The position numbers were made by a program, and so were the translations under genes. Positions 53,460 through 63,940 of a stretch of DNA of 64,000 nucleotides are shown piece after piece. Below the pieces are notes generated by a model. The model was not told the origin of the DNA. It was given only the letters and a program-made list of their open reading frames with translations, and searched no databases. Position 1 is the first letter of the stretch, and the number at the start of each line of letters is the position of its first letter. This DNA comes from Tetmemena sp. SeJ-2015 (lineage: Eukaryota > Ciliophora > Spirotrichea > Sporadotrichida > Oxytrichidae): positions 59,870 through 123,869 of the forward strand of contig JAJKFJ010021710.1 in the NCBI GenBank assembly GCA_027382625.1, given 5' to 3'.

Positions 53460-54129
53460 ATAATAGCTCTTGAAAAACTGATTAATCATATCCAAAACCA
53501 ATAAAATCAATCTTTAATAAACTGTAATAACCCATATTTTATTTCATACTCCTTATTATTAAGGTTTTAAAATTTTTTAAAAATATTTTATTTAAAAGAG
53601 TAATATGATGGGCAATTTAATTTCTATGAATAATATATTTTATGGCCATAATTTTCTTAAAATAACAAAATACACTTTTCTCAATAATTTTACTATTGAT
53701 TTTTGGATTCACGGTAGTTTTAGAATCTCAAATTTTAATTAATCATATAAGGCTCTGGTAATAATTTCAAATGTAAGCTTTAAAAATATTCAACCTTTTG
53801 TTAAAGCAATTAGCTCAGAGTAATAGTCTACAATGGTATAGACAAAAAGAAATTAAAAAGATAGAGTCCGTTCATATATAATATCTTCAAAAAAAAGGTT
53901 CTTAAATTAATGTTTAATTTATTTTCGAACAATCATTTGATCTGCAGCAATATCAGATAAAGAAGCATCCAAAAAGTTACTACCTTAATTTATTATTTAA
54001 ATCCATTCTTCAATGAAACATCTAATTTAGATTTCACAGTTTAATATTTTCTAAGTTACTATCACAATTAATAATTATTGCATTTCACGATTAGATGATA
54101 AAATCAATTATAGTTGAGAATTAAATTAA

Positions 54130-54530
54130 TATCAGTGATTAGTAAAACAATAAATGGAAAGTTGCAGCTTCATGGTTGTTAAATTCGTAGATTTCCTCCC
54201 AGATCTGCAGCTTGATTGAAGGCCTATCTAAATTAATATGAGTTATTTATTTTCTCATTTTATAGAACTGCTCAACTACGAGATATGTCGAACGAACTTA
54301 TTTTCATCTTCCATTTAACTTCATTGAAACTTATGTTGCTTATAACTTTGAACTGAGAACTACCATGCAAAAATTGAAAGTATATAAGGTTCTTTGAATT
54401 CCATGCTAAATCGAATCGTCATATTATTATATAAATCTGAGACACTTTATCTGAAACTGTTTTATTCTATTATAATTTAATATATGAATTAATTTGATTT
54501 TTCATTAAATTCTCAGCTATATTAATAGTG
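54130..54530 (-). repeat. kinase-derived dispersed repeat, copy H
   Basis: Like copy B: GAAAGTTGCAGCTTCATG, CTGCTCAACTACGAGATAT, TTGCTTATAACTTTGAACTGAG, ending TCATTAAATTCTCAGCTATA. Confidence 0.65.
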
Positions 54531-54634
54531 AATTGCAAATATATTGAGAGCTTTAACTCTAGATTACGTATTAAAAGTGTATTATTATACCTATTAATAT
54601 AAAGGAAAACAATTCTTAAATACAAGCTTTTCTT

Positions 54635-54985
54635 ATGATCTTATCTATCTTTCTCTAATTTAAAATGGCTGAGGCTCCTACTCCAGCTCGACCAAGCTAG
54701 TCTAACTTCCACGACACCGGCAAGCCAAGCAGCACACAGCCACCTACAGAGGCCAACCTCAGCAGAGCCAGCGAGGGTGCAGAATCTCCGAACTTCTTCG
54801 ACAATCTTTAGCTCTCAGCTTCGGCAAGACAGAGAGACTTCACTGAAAGTCAGTAAGAGTCGAGTCACTGGCTGCGTTCTGCTTGCCTTGCCTGTGTCGT
54901 GGAAGTTAGACTAGCTGGTTCGAGCTGGTGATGGGGTAGAAGAGCCTCAGCCATTTTAAATTAGAGAAAGAAAGACAAGAGATCA
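54635..54985. repeat. inverted duplication of a gene 5' end
   Basis: Left arm about 54635-54745 and right arm about 54880-54985 are imperfect inverted copies. Both include ATGATCT(T)...TTCTCTAATTTAAA upstream, ATGGCTGAGGCTC, CTAGTCTAACTTCCACGACAC and GGCAAG. The right-arm ATG is at 54954-54952 (minus). Arms differ by small indels (the minus arm has CTTCTACCCCATCACCA in place of CTACTCCA). Confidence 0.8.
54665..54930 (+). CDS. N-terminal segment of a disordered protein
   Basis: ATG 54665 reads MAEAPTPARPSQSNFHDTGK, PSSTQPPTEANLSRASEGAE, SPNFFDNLQLSASARQRDF. GC content about 53% and Ser/Pro/Glu-rich, as for an abundant cytosolic or cytoskeletal ciliate protein. After about 65 codons the sequence turns into an inverted copy of its own start, so the frame beyond is not the natural continuation. 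The remaining segments are not found in the window. Confidence 0.6.
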
Positions 54986-54989
54986 TGAA

Positions 54990-55745
54990 GAATTCTTTTC
55001 TTTTAGATTCTCAGGTATAATTAATTCATTTATTAATTGTAATTCATAATTGCAGAGTGAGGAAATCTTAGTTTCTTTTTTTGAAATTAGCCTTTTCATT
55101 GAAAGTAACTAAAAACTAAGATGCAAGTAAACCTTGAAATTTTTAATCCTAATTTGAATATAATTTTTGGGTTTAGATATTATCGGCTCTAATATATCAA
55201 TTCTTTTCTTTTAATTAATCTGATTTTAGAGTTGAAACTAATTGCCAAATGCAAACTCGTTTATAAGATTGAGATTATTCCTAAGAGATTCCCAAATAAG
55301 TCAAGCAAACCAAATATGGCACGAGAAATATGCTTTTACCTTTCAGCTGGAGTAAGATAATTGACGACATAATTTATAGAGAACTAAGGATCAAACCTTT
55401 TGCGGTTAAACAAAATTAAGCAGTGTTTAACAATATCCGATATTCCATAAACCACTGAAATTTCACAAATGAAAAAAGCGAAAATAAAAGTCAAGGACAA
55501 GCAAAAAATATTTGAAGTTTTAAAAAGGAACTTAAAGGAAAGTTAGTTTCTGCATATGTTCTCAATCGTAAAATCGTATTTCACTATTATCCATTATATA
55601 TTTTTACACATGAAATTGTTTGTTTGTTTTTTTTAATATTATGGGTGAAATACGATTATGAGAGCAATAGTACAATGACAATTTCATTTCAGTCTCTATT
55701 TATAACTGAATATTTTTAGTTTGACTGTGTCTTAGATTTTCCCTG
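54990..55745. other. AT-rich spacer with small inverted repeat
   Basis: AATCGTATTTCAC (about 55573) and GTGAAATACGATT (about 55648) form a 13-bp inverted repeat. A plus frame MKKAKIKVKDKQKIFEVLKR at about 55472 is a weak coding candidate. Confidence 0.3.
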
Positions 55746-55749
55746 TTTT

Positions 55750-56171
55750 GAATTCAGAGATTTGTGTTCTTTTATTTCTTTTGGATACTCTTTAACTCAA
55801 TTTTTAAAAGTTTAGCTGCCTTCACCTTGATCATGAGTCCTCTTTAAATTGAGTAATCATTTATCTTACTTCAGTTTATTGGGAAGTGCCTCTTCTCTTT
55901 ACTAATTCTTTGTGCTTGACTCATATGCCAAGTTTCATTAGAAGAGTCTTGTTAGTATCAAAGAGTTCCAGTTCGGCAATGATATTCACTATAAAGCCAG
56001 ATTATATCTGAAATTAATCGGTTACTTAGTGCGAATTAATGCTAAAACCTCAACATATATCTAAAATAAGATTATAACCTTCAAGGTTTACTTAAATTTT
56101 AGTCTTTGAGATACTTGCAGTGAATAAGATAAGCGACAAATGTAGGGCTTAAGAGTCCCTTACTCTGCCAT
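55750..56171 (-). CDS. small unknown protein
   Basis: ATG 56171 reads MAEQGTLKPYICRLSYSLQV, then a likely GT-AG intron (GTAAACC...TTTTAG, about 32 nt). Later segments VNIIAELELFDTNKTLLMKL and VKHKELVKRRGTSQQTEVRQ follow, separated by an in-frame TGA that would need a small insert. Family unknown. Confidence 0.45.
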
Positions 56172-56256
56172 TTTGAGATTATTATTTAAATAATGAATTT
56201 ATTAATAGACTCTTGTTAAGCTAACTATGGTTAAAGCTCTAAATATACTTAAGAAG

Positions 56257-56680
56257 TCATTTTAATTATTTTTTTTTATCATCTATTCGTGTCTAATCTA
56301 TAATATGCTCTATAATATATCTTAAAATGTATAATTAAGAAAACTCTTTCTCTTAGCTTTGAGAAATAAAGATATTCTTCCAGTCTCTGTCAGACAAAGC
56401 CTCTAAAATTTTGATAAGAATATTAATGTTACCATTATTTTTGGGTTCAAACTGTTCAATAAGTTTTTGAATTTTACTGTCAATATAAATAAATATTGAA
56501 GACTTTGTAATTAAGCCTTTAAACTTTTAGGTATATATCTAGTATTATTAAGAACAGGACAACAATGGTGGTGATAATATGCTAAATTATTGTAGTGTCT
56601 TTTTCTACATAGTCTATCAACATGTTTTGAGAGTCTCCATCAGTAATAGTCTGTCTTAGCTCCGTGATGTTGTAAATCAT
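56257..56680 (-). CDS. small single-pass membrane protein
   Basis: ATG 56680 reads MIYNITELRQTITDGDSQNM, then LIDYVEKDTTIIQ and one hydrophobic helix (HIITTIVVLFLIILDIYLK). After a roughly 50-nt interruption the reading is SKIQKLIEQFEPKNNGNINI and LEALSDRDWKNIFISQSQEK. Stop TGA 56259-56257 (the last residues are AT-rich). Family unknown. Confidence 0.5.
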
Positions 56681-57203
56681 TATAAATTTATTATCATTTA
56701 TTCAAATTATTTAAAAATAAAAAAATATTAACAAATTGAGTTGTCCTGATTCCAAAAAGACACAAAGTACATTAACTAACTTTTCAAGCACCTCTCACTA
56801 AATCTGAAGCTACTCTTTAATTCTTATTTATTATTTTCTTTGTAGTTTTCACATTAAATCTTAAAATGGTAATTATTTAAAAATGAGTTGATTTATTTCA
56901 TTTTTTTTTCTTTACTTTTTGTTTTACGATATCTCCAATGTAAAGAAAATATAGAATCTAAAATACTAAAAATTTTAACTAATGATTTGGATCTAACCAG
57001 ATAGTTCTTCAGAAGTTAGATAATCAAGAAACTATTTTCCTAATTAAGTTTATGCTTAAATACATCTTAAATGGATGTCAAAATATATTTTTAATAAATT
57101 ATAACAATTGCTCCAAGCTCATCTAGGATGTTGCAAATTTTATGGTTTTCTCAATCAAAGCTTTCTAACTAGATGTGTTTTCCTAATTTTGAACTTTAAA
57201 TAT

Positions 57204-57557
57204 TCAAAATGTTCTCTATTGAGCATGGGCATGTGGTTAAATGCAGTATGCATTAGAAAGTAGCTGACCACTCTCAAAGCCATTGAGTAAAGCTCGTTTT
57301 TGAGTGTCATCATCCTTAAGCCAGTGTCTAATTCTAACAACAGGAGGGATGTCCAAATCAAGAGAAGCTTAACCTGTGGACGATACATTCTATAAATCGG
57401 TAAGGAAGACATCGGGAGGGGTGGGAACTTATTATTCTGAAATAGATCGGATAGTAATCACCACCTTGAAAATATACACCAAGGGAGAATGCTTGACAAA
57501 CTGGCTACTTTATTTAGGAGCTTGAGCTTTTACACTGAAATCAATCGAAGCTATCAT
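57204..57557 (-). CDS. unknown protein, 117 residues
   Basis: ATG 57557 to TGA 57206-57204, uninterrupted: MIASIDFSVKAQAPKQSSQF, LVYIFKVVITIRSISEQQVP, VSSTGQASLDLDIPPVVRIR, DDDTQKRALLNGFESGQLL. Ordinary soluble-protein composition with one Gln codon pair TAATAA. Starts 40 bp from the palindrome at 57597. May be only the first segment of a longer gene. Confidence 0.55.
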
Positions 57558-57596
57558 TCTCAATTGCAGAAGCTGTGTTGCTTAAAAGTCATGAAC

Positions 57597-57630
57597 ATTC
57601 TTGAAGATGCGCGAGCGCATCTTCAAGAAT
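57597..57630. repeat. perfect 34-bp palindrome (16-bp arms, 2-nt centre)
   Basis: ATTCTTGAAGATGCGC, then GA, then the exact reverse complement GCGCATCTTCAAGAAT. Lies in the 113-bp gap between two minus-strand genes. Confidence 0.95.
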
Positions 57631-57670
57631 TTCTTCCCTATAAATAATTAGATTATGGCGAAGGACACCC

Positions 57671-58490
57671 TCAACCACTGATTTCGCATATAAACCTTAG
57701 GTCTGTAGTAAGTGATACTTTTTATAGTAGGCACTTAAGTTATTCTCTAATTGTATACAAAATTCTCAGATCATCAAACTCTTTTTGAATAAACCCTATA
57801 GTATCACATATTGTGATATTATTTTGAACCTTCTGTCCTAATTTGCAATTACTGTGATGTTGCTATATAGCCTCGACGTTTTAACTGCTAAAGAGTGGTG
57901 AAATTTGATGGAAATTATTTTCTTGGGGACTTTTAATGAGCATACTTTACTAAATAATTACTAAATTTTATGAGAGTCTAGAGCATCTGGCTTCAAGATC
58001 TATTGGAGAGTGCTTTAGGATGAGGGCTGGAGATAGTAAATGATAACATTGCTGTACTTAAGAGTTTAAGATCTTACTCCTAGCGAGAGACAGCTTAGTG
58101 CTATTATAGCCCTTTGGAAGAAACTAACATCTTTCCTTAGCTTCCATAGACCAAGCACCTATAGATTCTATTATTTTTTATTTCCTGATAGAATCCAAAT
58201 GATCGCTTTTGTACCTTTAATTGCCTTGAAACTCCTTGATCGTGAACACCTAAAGACAGGAAAAGAATTTTAAAACTCTCTGGGCATCCCTATATTTTTA
58301 TGACTTCCGAGTTCTTCCTTTCTCGCGATAAAGCGAGCCCCTTTTAAGCTTGCTTCTCCTTTACATTTCTTGGGATTTTAGTAGGGTAATGTGATTACTT
58401 AACCTGTTGGAAAGAAACCTCTATTTTAACTCCTACCACGGTACCGTAGCTATGTCGCTCTTAGCAGGTGCAACATGCTTTACTATTTTT
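57671..58490 (-). CDS. unknown basic protein, at least 231 residues
   Basis: One of the longest uninterrupted frames: from about 58490 (KHVAPAKSDIATVPWQELKQ, RFLSNRLSNHITLLKSQEM) through an internal ATG at 58366 (MQRRSKLKRGSLYREKGRTR) to TGA 57673-57671. Contains DAQRVLKFFSCLQVFTIKEF, IESIGAWSMEAKERCQFLPK, HLLSPALILKHSPIDLEARC and QKEFDDLRILYTIREQLKCL. Gln is written TAA/TAG. The start may be upstream of 58490 through an intron or IES. Family not recognised. Confidence 0.65.
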
Positions 58491-58869
58491 AATTTAATAA
58501 ATTCCCTATTTAATAACAGAAGACTAATGTTTACATCATTTATTTTTAATAAGCAATTATATTAAAAGCTTAGCCCAGTTTTATTATTTTTATTCAGCAT
58601 TTATCAGTCTTCATAAAAATGGGAATTTTTATTTTCGTTTTCATAATTAAAAAGATTTTCAATGTCCAAATCCATAAATAATTAATTTAATTTGTTTGTT
58701 TTTTTTAAAACTTTTTCTCAAAAATAATTTTAAGCTGTGGGTATAGGTTCGCTTTATCTTAGATAATAAATTTGATAAACTAAAAGTATTAAATCTATAG
58801 GCACATAAACTTAAGTCCTCTATTAAAAGCCTCTCGTTAATTAATAGCTCTCTATAACTATGATGAACT

Positions 58870-59635
58870 ATGAGCACAAGCTATAAAGCTACTAATGCAA
58901 CTCAAAAAATAATCAATCTTAATATTATTTTAGACAAAGTAGGCGCAGCAGACGTAGTTCAATTCCTGAAGAACTTTATCCCGATACCAATGGCCAGCAA
59001 CAACCATACTCATCTTGTTTTCTTCAAGCAGCTCTAGAATCAATTCAGCTTAAAGGCAGACCTATACTCCTACCTCAAGTACCAGTGTAAGCCATTCCTA
59101 TGCTTAATCAATAACTATAGCTGACTTCAATATCCCATCCTTAAAAAAGATAAATCTCATATTTTTGAGAGATGTTCCTTTGAAGAGAGAACATCTACTT
59201 CACTCCTCAGACATTGCGCACATATCTGCGCCAAATTTGCCTGAGTTCTATTCAACCAATCTATTTAAGATGATCAAGGATGACAAGGAGCTCCTCAGTC
59301 ATCTCTACTATTATGAGGGCTTGGTAGAACTCCCAGAGAGCCTCTTTTGTTGGCTGTACTTAGCACCTTGAGGTATGAATATCTTCAGGAAGCTTGTCCA
59401 CTCTTAATAACTCCGAGTGGCAGTCCAAAGAGAGGATGAGAAGCTAGAAACCATTGAAGTCAGTCAAGAGATACTCTATAACCTAGAAAGTCTATTCCAT
59501 TCTACTCTATTAAAATATATTCTTAATTAAAATCCTATAGATTAAAAGAGGAGGGCACTCGCCTTGATCAGAGCAAAGCCACCTAGTAATAAACAGCAAA
59601 CGAAGCGGAAGATCTTGAGACAGCTTACAATTTGA
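58870..59635 (+). CDS. unknown protein, about 240 residues, three tiny inserts
   Basis: ATG 58870 reads MSTSYKATNATQKIINLNII, GAADVVQFLKNFIPIPMASN, LVFFKQLQNQFSLKADLYSY. A 34-nt GT-AG intron (GTAAGCC...ACTATAG, about 59090-59123) leads to SDFNIPSLKKINLIFLRDVP and ISAPNLPEFYSTNLFKMIKD. A 17-nt insert (59356-59372, GT-AG and also flanked by GTA) and a 10-bp IES (59404-59413, pointer ACTC) must go to give FCWLYEYLQEACPLRVAVQR and EKLETIEVSQEILYNLESLF. Stop TGA 59633-59635 after LRQLTI. Family not recognised. Confidence 0.7.
59404..59413 (+). other. 10-bp IES, pointer ACTC
   Basis: ACTC at 59400-59403 and 59410-59413. Together with loss of the 17-nt insert upstream it restores EACPLRVAVQREDEKLETI. 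Confidence 0.6.
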
Positions 59636-60162
59636 CCATAATGAGATAACATCCCAAAAAAATAATATCGATTTTATTTTATAGATGAAAATTTAATATA
59701 TTTAAAAAAAAAAACTTTAAATATTTAAATAGATTTATGTAATTATAGAGACGGTATATTAACCGAAATATGCGATGCATATTGGAGCTACTTTAAAATG
59801 CATGTATTCTTAATTTAAAATTTTTCTTAATCAAATTCTATAGAAGTCTTCTTGTAACTCATTTAAGTCTTAATTCTCAAAATAAGCTTAATTTATCCCG
59901 TTTTTGAATTCATTTTAGATTAAAGAAATTTAGTAACTATATTTTGTTTAAATGAAGTCTGTTTGGCTTAAAATTGTCTTATTTTTTTAATCTTGAAATA
60001 AAAAAGTAGTCTTTATTTCTTTGCAATAATCAATTATTGAGGAACCTACTTTGATAAGAGGTTCCACTATTTATTTTAAATTATCAACAATAAAAAGATT
60101 AAACAAGAAATTCCAAATGATTAATAAAAATAAATCTTAATTTATTCCAATATATAATTAAA

Positions 60163-61301
60163 TCACTCATCTTTCTCAATCGTTTCCCTACTGTACTTTG
60201 CAGTATTCCTGCTTTATTGATTCAAGAGACCTCCTAATAATACTTTCGTGTTAGGCTTCAGAGAGCATAAAGTTTTCTCAGCTTGGGACTTCTTACTAAA
60301 AACCTTCACTCGTGAGAATACATCATCGATTGGATTGAATGGTGATGAGTAGGGAGCATTGTGTATGAGCTAGATCTCCTCACAAAGAAATCGGCACTTT
60401 ATGCGAATGGTTAGCTCCGACGCTAACAAAAACACCATTGTAGTATCTAGTGAGAGAATTTCCTTTTGTCTTCTTAGCTCTATCACAAGGTCTTCTATCT
60501 TTATCGACATCTTTCACAGCATAAAGATTTCTAACCCTTAACCTGTACTGAGTATCACTAGAGCTGCAATGGTGACAGCTTGATCTTTTTAATAAACAAT
60601 ATCTGATTTTGGTAGGGCTTTGCCCATGACCGTATATTGACTATGAGGGGCTTGAAAATATTTAATCTAGATATATTATGTTTAAGCCAGCCCTGGCGAG
60701 ATCCAACACATTACATAAATTCTAAGCTTTGTGCTCTTTATTAGATCAACCCTATTGGTAGACAAGTTATAGAAAAAGCGCATGACCTTGCATTTCACAC
60801 AATGAGAGATGTAGATTAGTCTTTCATAGGATAGTAATTGGTTTCTTGAATCAGTACAATAAGTGCGGGCTTTTTAAATTGATTATTAATTTTACATTCC
60901 TAATAATTTACTTTACTTTAAATTAGTCTGAGTTGGTTCATTGTTAGCTTCTTATCTGGATATCGTCTATGAATTTCAGGCATCACCGCTCTAAGATAGG
61001 TGAGTCTAACCTGAGAGGGTGTGATCGCTCAGGAGATTGTATAAGTTTTAATAAATGAGATGCAATCTCTTATAAGCTTATTGTGGCTGGGATTGCTATT
61101 GTTTAATAGCTCCCTGACATACAGTCTGGATAATAAATATTCAAAAAGCGAGTAACTGCTTTAATAAAGAGTAGGTGGAAATAGACGTTGCTGTTTTCAC
61201 TAAGTTCGCTGATCCAAAATAATGTAGAAGATCGATGATTCTTCAGTTTGCATCAGTAATAGAAAGAAAAACTTTATAATTTCTTTATCTACCTCATTCA
61301 T
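60163..61301 (-). pseudogene. decayed Tc1/mariner-type (DDE) transposase
   Basis: Minus strand from ATG 61301 (MNEVDKEIIKFFFLLLMQTE). The same frame continues across several TGAs through SYSLFEYLLSRLYVRELLNN, VRLTYLRAVMPEIHRRYPDK (a helix-turn-helix-like end) and LTMNQLRL. A shifted frame gives YFQAPHSQYTVMGKALPKSD and DQAVTIAALVILSTGQGLEI, then NAPYSSPFNPIDDVFSRVK, the PYSPxxNPIExxFSxxK block that carries the last acidic residue in IS630/Tc1/mariner transposases, here degraded. Stops and frameshifts cannot be explained by pointers, so this is a dead copy. TBE and Tec elements of spirotrichs belong to the same superfamily; no inverted repeats were identified around it. Confidence 0.65.
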
Positions 61302-62164
61302 GATATATCCTTCTTGAATGCCAAAGTGTATCTGAACTCGTAAGACTACTCCATTAAAATTTAAAATATCTTAAATAATTAAAAACCATATTATTAATCC
61401 TTTAGCAAATAAGAATTAGATTATAGTTGTCTTTCTCTTTTTTTATGTTTTAATTTTAATCTAAACATATTTGACACCTAAAATGTTACATTATTTGAGT
61501 GATCGTTGGTATTTATTTATTTAATTTTGAATAAATCATACCAGCAGTGTACGCAAAACTTAAAACAGTGAAAGGATGAATCACTCTCAGAAATGCTTCT
61601 AAAGTAGTTTTCTTGCACCTTTATGTATGATCTCTAAAATTTTCTTCTCTTTGTTTTAGCAAGTTAATTTAAAATACCCTCAAATTTACTTATTCTAATT
61701 TGTGAGATAAAAGATTTATAAATTATTAAACGAAAAAATATATTAGTAAAATTATATAAAATATTGAAATCTCACTAAAGGGCTTTCAGTTTTGACTGTC
61801 AAAGCCACTTTTATAAGAGAAATATAATAATAAAATATTATATATCTAAATCTTAAAGCACAAAGTTTAATAATAAAATTAACAAATGAAAGCAGGATCT
61901 CTATTTAATCTTAAAATTTTAATTATAAACTAGAAGATTATGTATGGTAAGTGTAAAATGATTTTTAAATTTTTTTAGAAACGCATTAGAATATTTGTGT
62001 GATAAATTTAATCTAGGATATATTTAATATTTAATTGCCTCTTTTTTATGTTTGATAACAGAATAATTCTAATTTTTATTTGGCTAGCTGATATAATATT
62101 TTAACTTCTTGAAATAGATGAATAGTCAATAAAAAGCTGAATCGTGTTACTGAATATTTATATA
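61302..62164. other. AT-rich spacer
   Basis: No supported gene. Confidence 0.4.
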
Positions 62165-62657
62165 GGTCAAACACGAATAGTTGATTGCTGATTTTAAAAT
62201 TCTTAAATGCAACGAAGCTTAATTACAAGTCAGAGTTTAATTAATTCAGTTCAAAAATTAAAATGAAAATTTAATGGAACCCGGAGAACACTACTCATAA
62301 CATCGGATTCATACTAAAAAATGCATTCCCAATTTCTAGAAATCATAGACTTGAATTCCTATTAGCTTAAAATGATGCCATTGATGAAGAGGGGGCATTA
62401 CTGTATAATTCGCACATTTCCACCAATAAGATGAAAGTATTAGTCATCCTAATGTCGATATGCAATCAGATAAACACTATTTCGAAAGCAACTAATTCCT
62501 TTCTAATGCAGTTAAAAATATCTGTACTTATCTAAAGATAAACTTTCTCAAAATACATATTTCACTAAGGATTTAGACTTGTAATTAAGATTCTTGCACT
62601 TTTTGGTCGTTGTATTTATGAATTTTAAAATCAGAAATCAACTATTCGTATTAGACC
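62165..62657. mobile_element. MITE with about 50-bp TIRs and TATA/TA target duplication
   Basis: The ends GGTCAAACACGAATAGTTGA and (complement) GGTCTAATACGAATAGTTGA run inverted for about 50 bp through TGATTTTAAAATTC and AACGA. TATA flanks both sides (62161-62164, 62658-62661). 493 bp, no ORF. A TA-type duplication suits the Tc1/mariner group, like the dead transposase 0.9 kb away, but the two are not shown to be related. Confidence 0.8.
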
Positions 62658-62944
62658 TATAATATGTTTTTTTTTATTAATTTGATCCTTAGTAATATAG
62701 AGATTGATTATTTATGCCAATATTATAGCATACAATATATTTCAGTGAAATCTAAATGTATATTCAATTTGAATTAATTGAAATGCATATATTTCTTTAT
62801 AAGTCGTTTATATTATTAATTAGGGAGATTTATGAAGCAAAATAACGGCGATTTGGATTATATTTCGGACAGCATTACTTTATATTTAAAAAAAAAAAGA
62901 TTAATTTATAAGTAAAAATTAAATGAAAATTAGGATTTAATAAA

Positions 62945-63300
62945 ATAATAAATGTTGAGCTCTAAAATATTGGCTGTTAAAATGCATGCTACTACATTCA
63001 ATATGAAGCTTGCTCGATAGTATAAGTTTGTTATGCTGAAATTTAGATAGGATATGGTTTTGAAGTAATATCAATATTGCAAACTCTGAATAAATAAATG
63101 AGTAAGGTTTAAACATGTGATGGAGGTAACTCTCTCTGCGGTCTTGCTATGAAGAGCACAAAATGTTGAAAATTGCTTATAATTTAATCCTTAATTTAAT
63201 GATAATTAATAAGCTCAATGGTTAACTCCTCAACTGCCACTCATTTTTAAAATTTATAAATTAAATATTAATTTATTCTTTTTTTTATTAAATTCTATAT
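62945..63300 (-). repeat. kinase-derived dispersed repeat, copy I
   Basis: Same type as the 28- and 52.5-kb copies (TAATAAATGTTGAGCTCTAA, GCTCGATAG), ending TTTTATTAAATTCTATAT. Confidence 0.55.
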
Positions 63301-63640
63301 TTATAATTTGTTAAATACCTACCTCGGTCAAATTTAAAAACTAAAAATAATTTGAGTTTGTCATAAATATACAAATTCTTTATTTGAATTAATTTAATAG
63401 AATGAGATGAGTTTGTCAAACAAATCATTAAGAGATAATTCTTTATTTTAATCAATTATAGTAAAAATAGAAATAATAGAGAGAAATTAAAAATAATTAT
63501 TAAAAACATGAGTGAACGTTTATATTTTAAGGCTTGATATCTCGATGTATAATTCCATTTTATTTTCTGTTTGATTTAATTATATTTAAATTTGAATTCA
63601 AACTATTTAAACTTATATTATTTAATTAAAACATATAAAT

Positions 63641-63940
63641 ATGGGTATCAATGGAAAGCCCATTAAAAAGTAGAAAGTTTTTGTCCTGTTGACTTTGGCT
63701 GAATCTAATATTTAATGGCATGACCTAAAAAATATGTTTAATTTGTTTTTAATTGGTGGTGGCTGACATCAAAGTGAGGTTGACTCCATTATTTATTAGA
63801 TTTAAGAAATATATCAAGGATAAAGTCCTATTTATTTTAATTTATCTTTCAATCTATCCCAAAATCGCTCAAATTGAGCACTTTTACCTGAAAGCACAAA
63901 GACAACTGAAATTAAGAAGCTCATTCAACCTATTATAACG
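63641..63940 (+). CDS. unknown protein, window edge
   Basis: ATG 63641 reads MGINGKPIKKQKVFVLLTLA then ESNIQWHDLKNMF before a TGA. A second frame from about 63753 (ADIKVRLTPLFIRFKKYIKD) continues with basic/hydrophobic sequence to beyond 63938. Probably two segments joined by removing the AT-rich stretch around 63735-63755. Family unknown. Confidence 0.35.
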
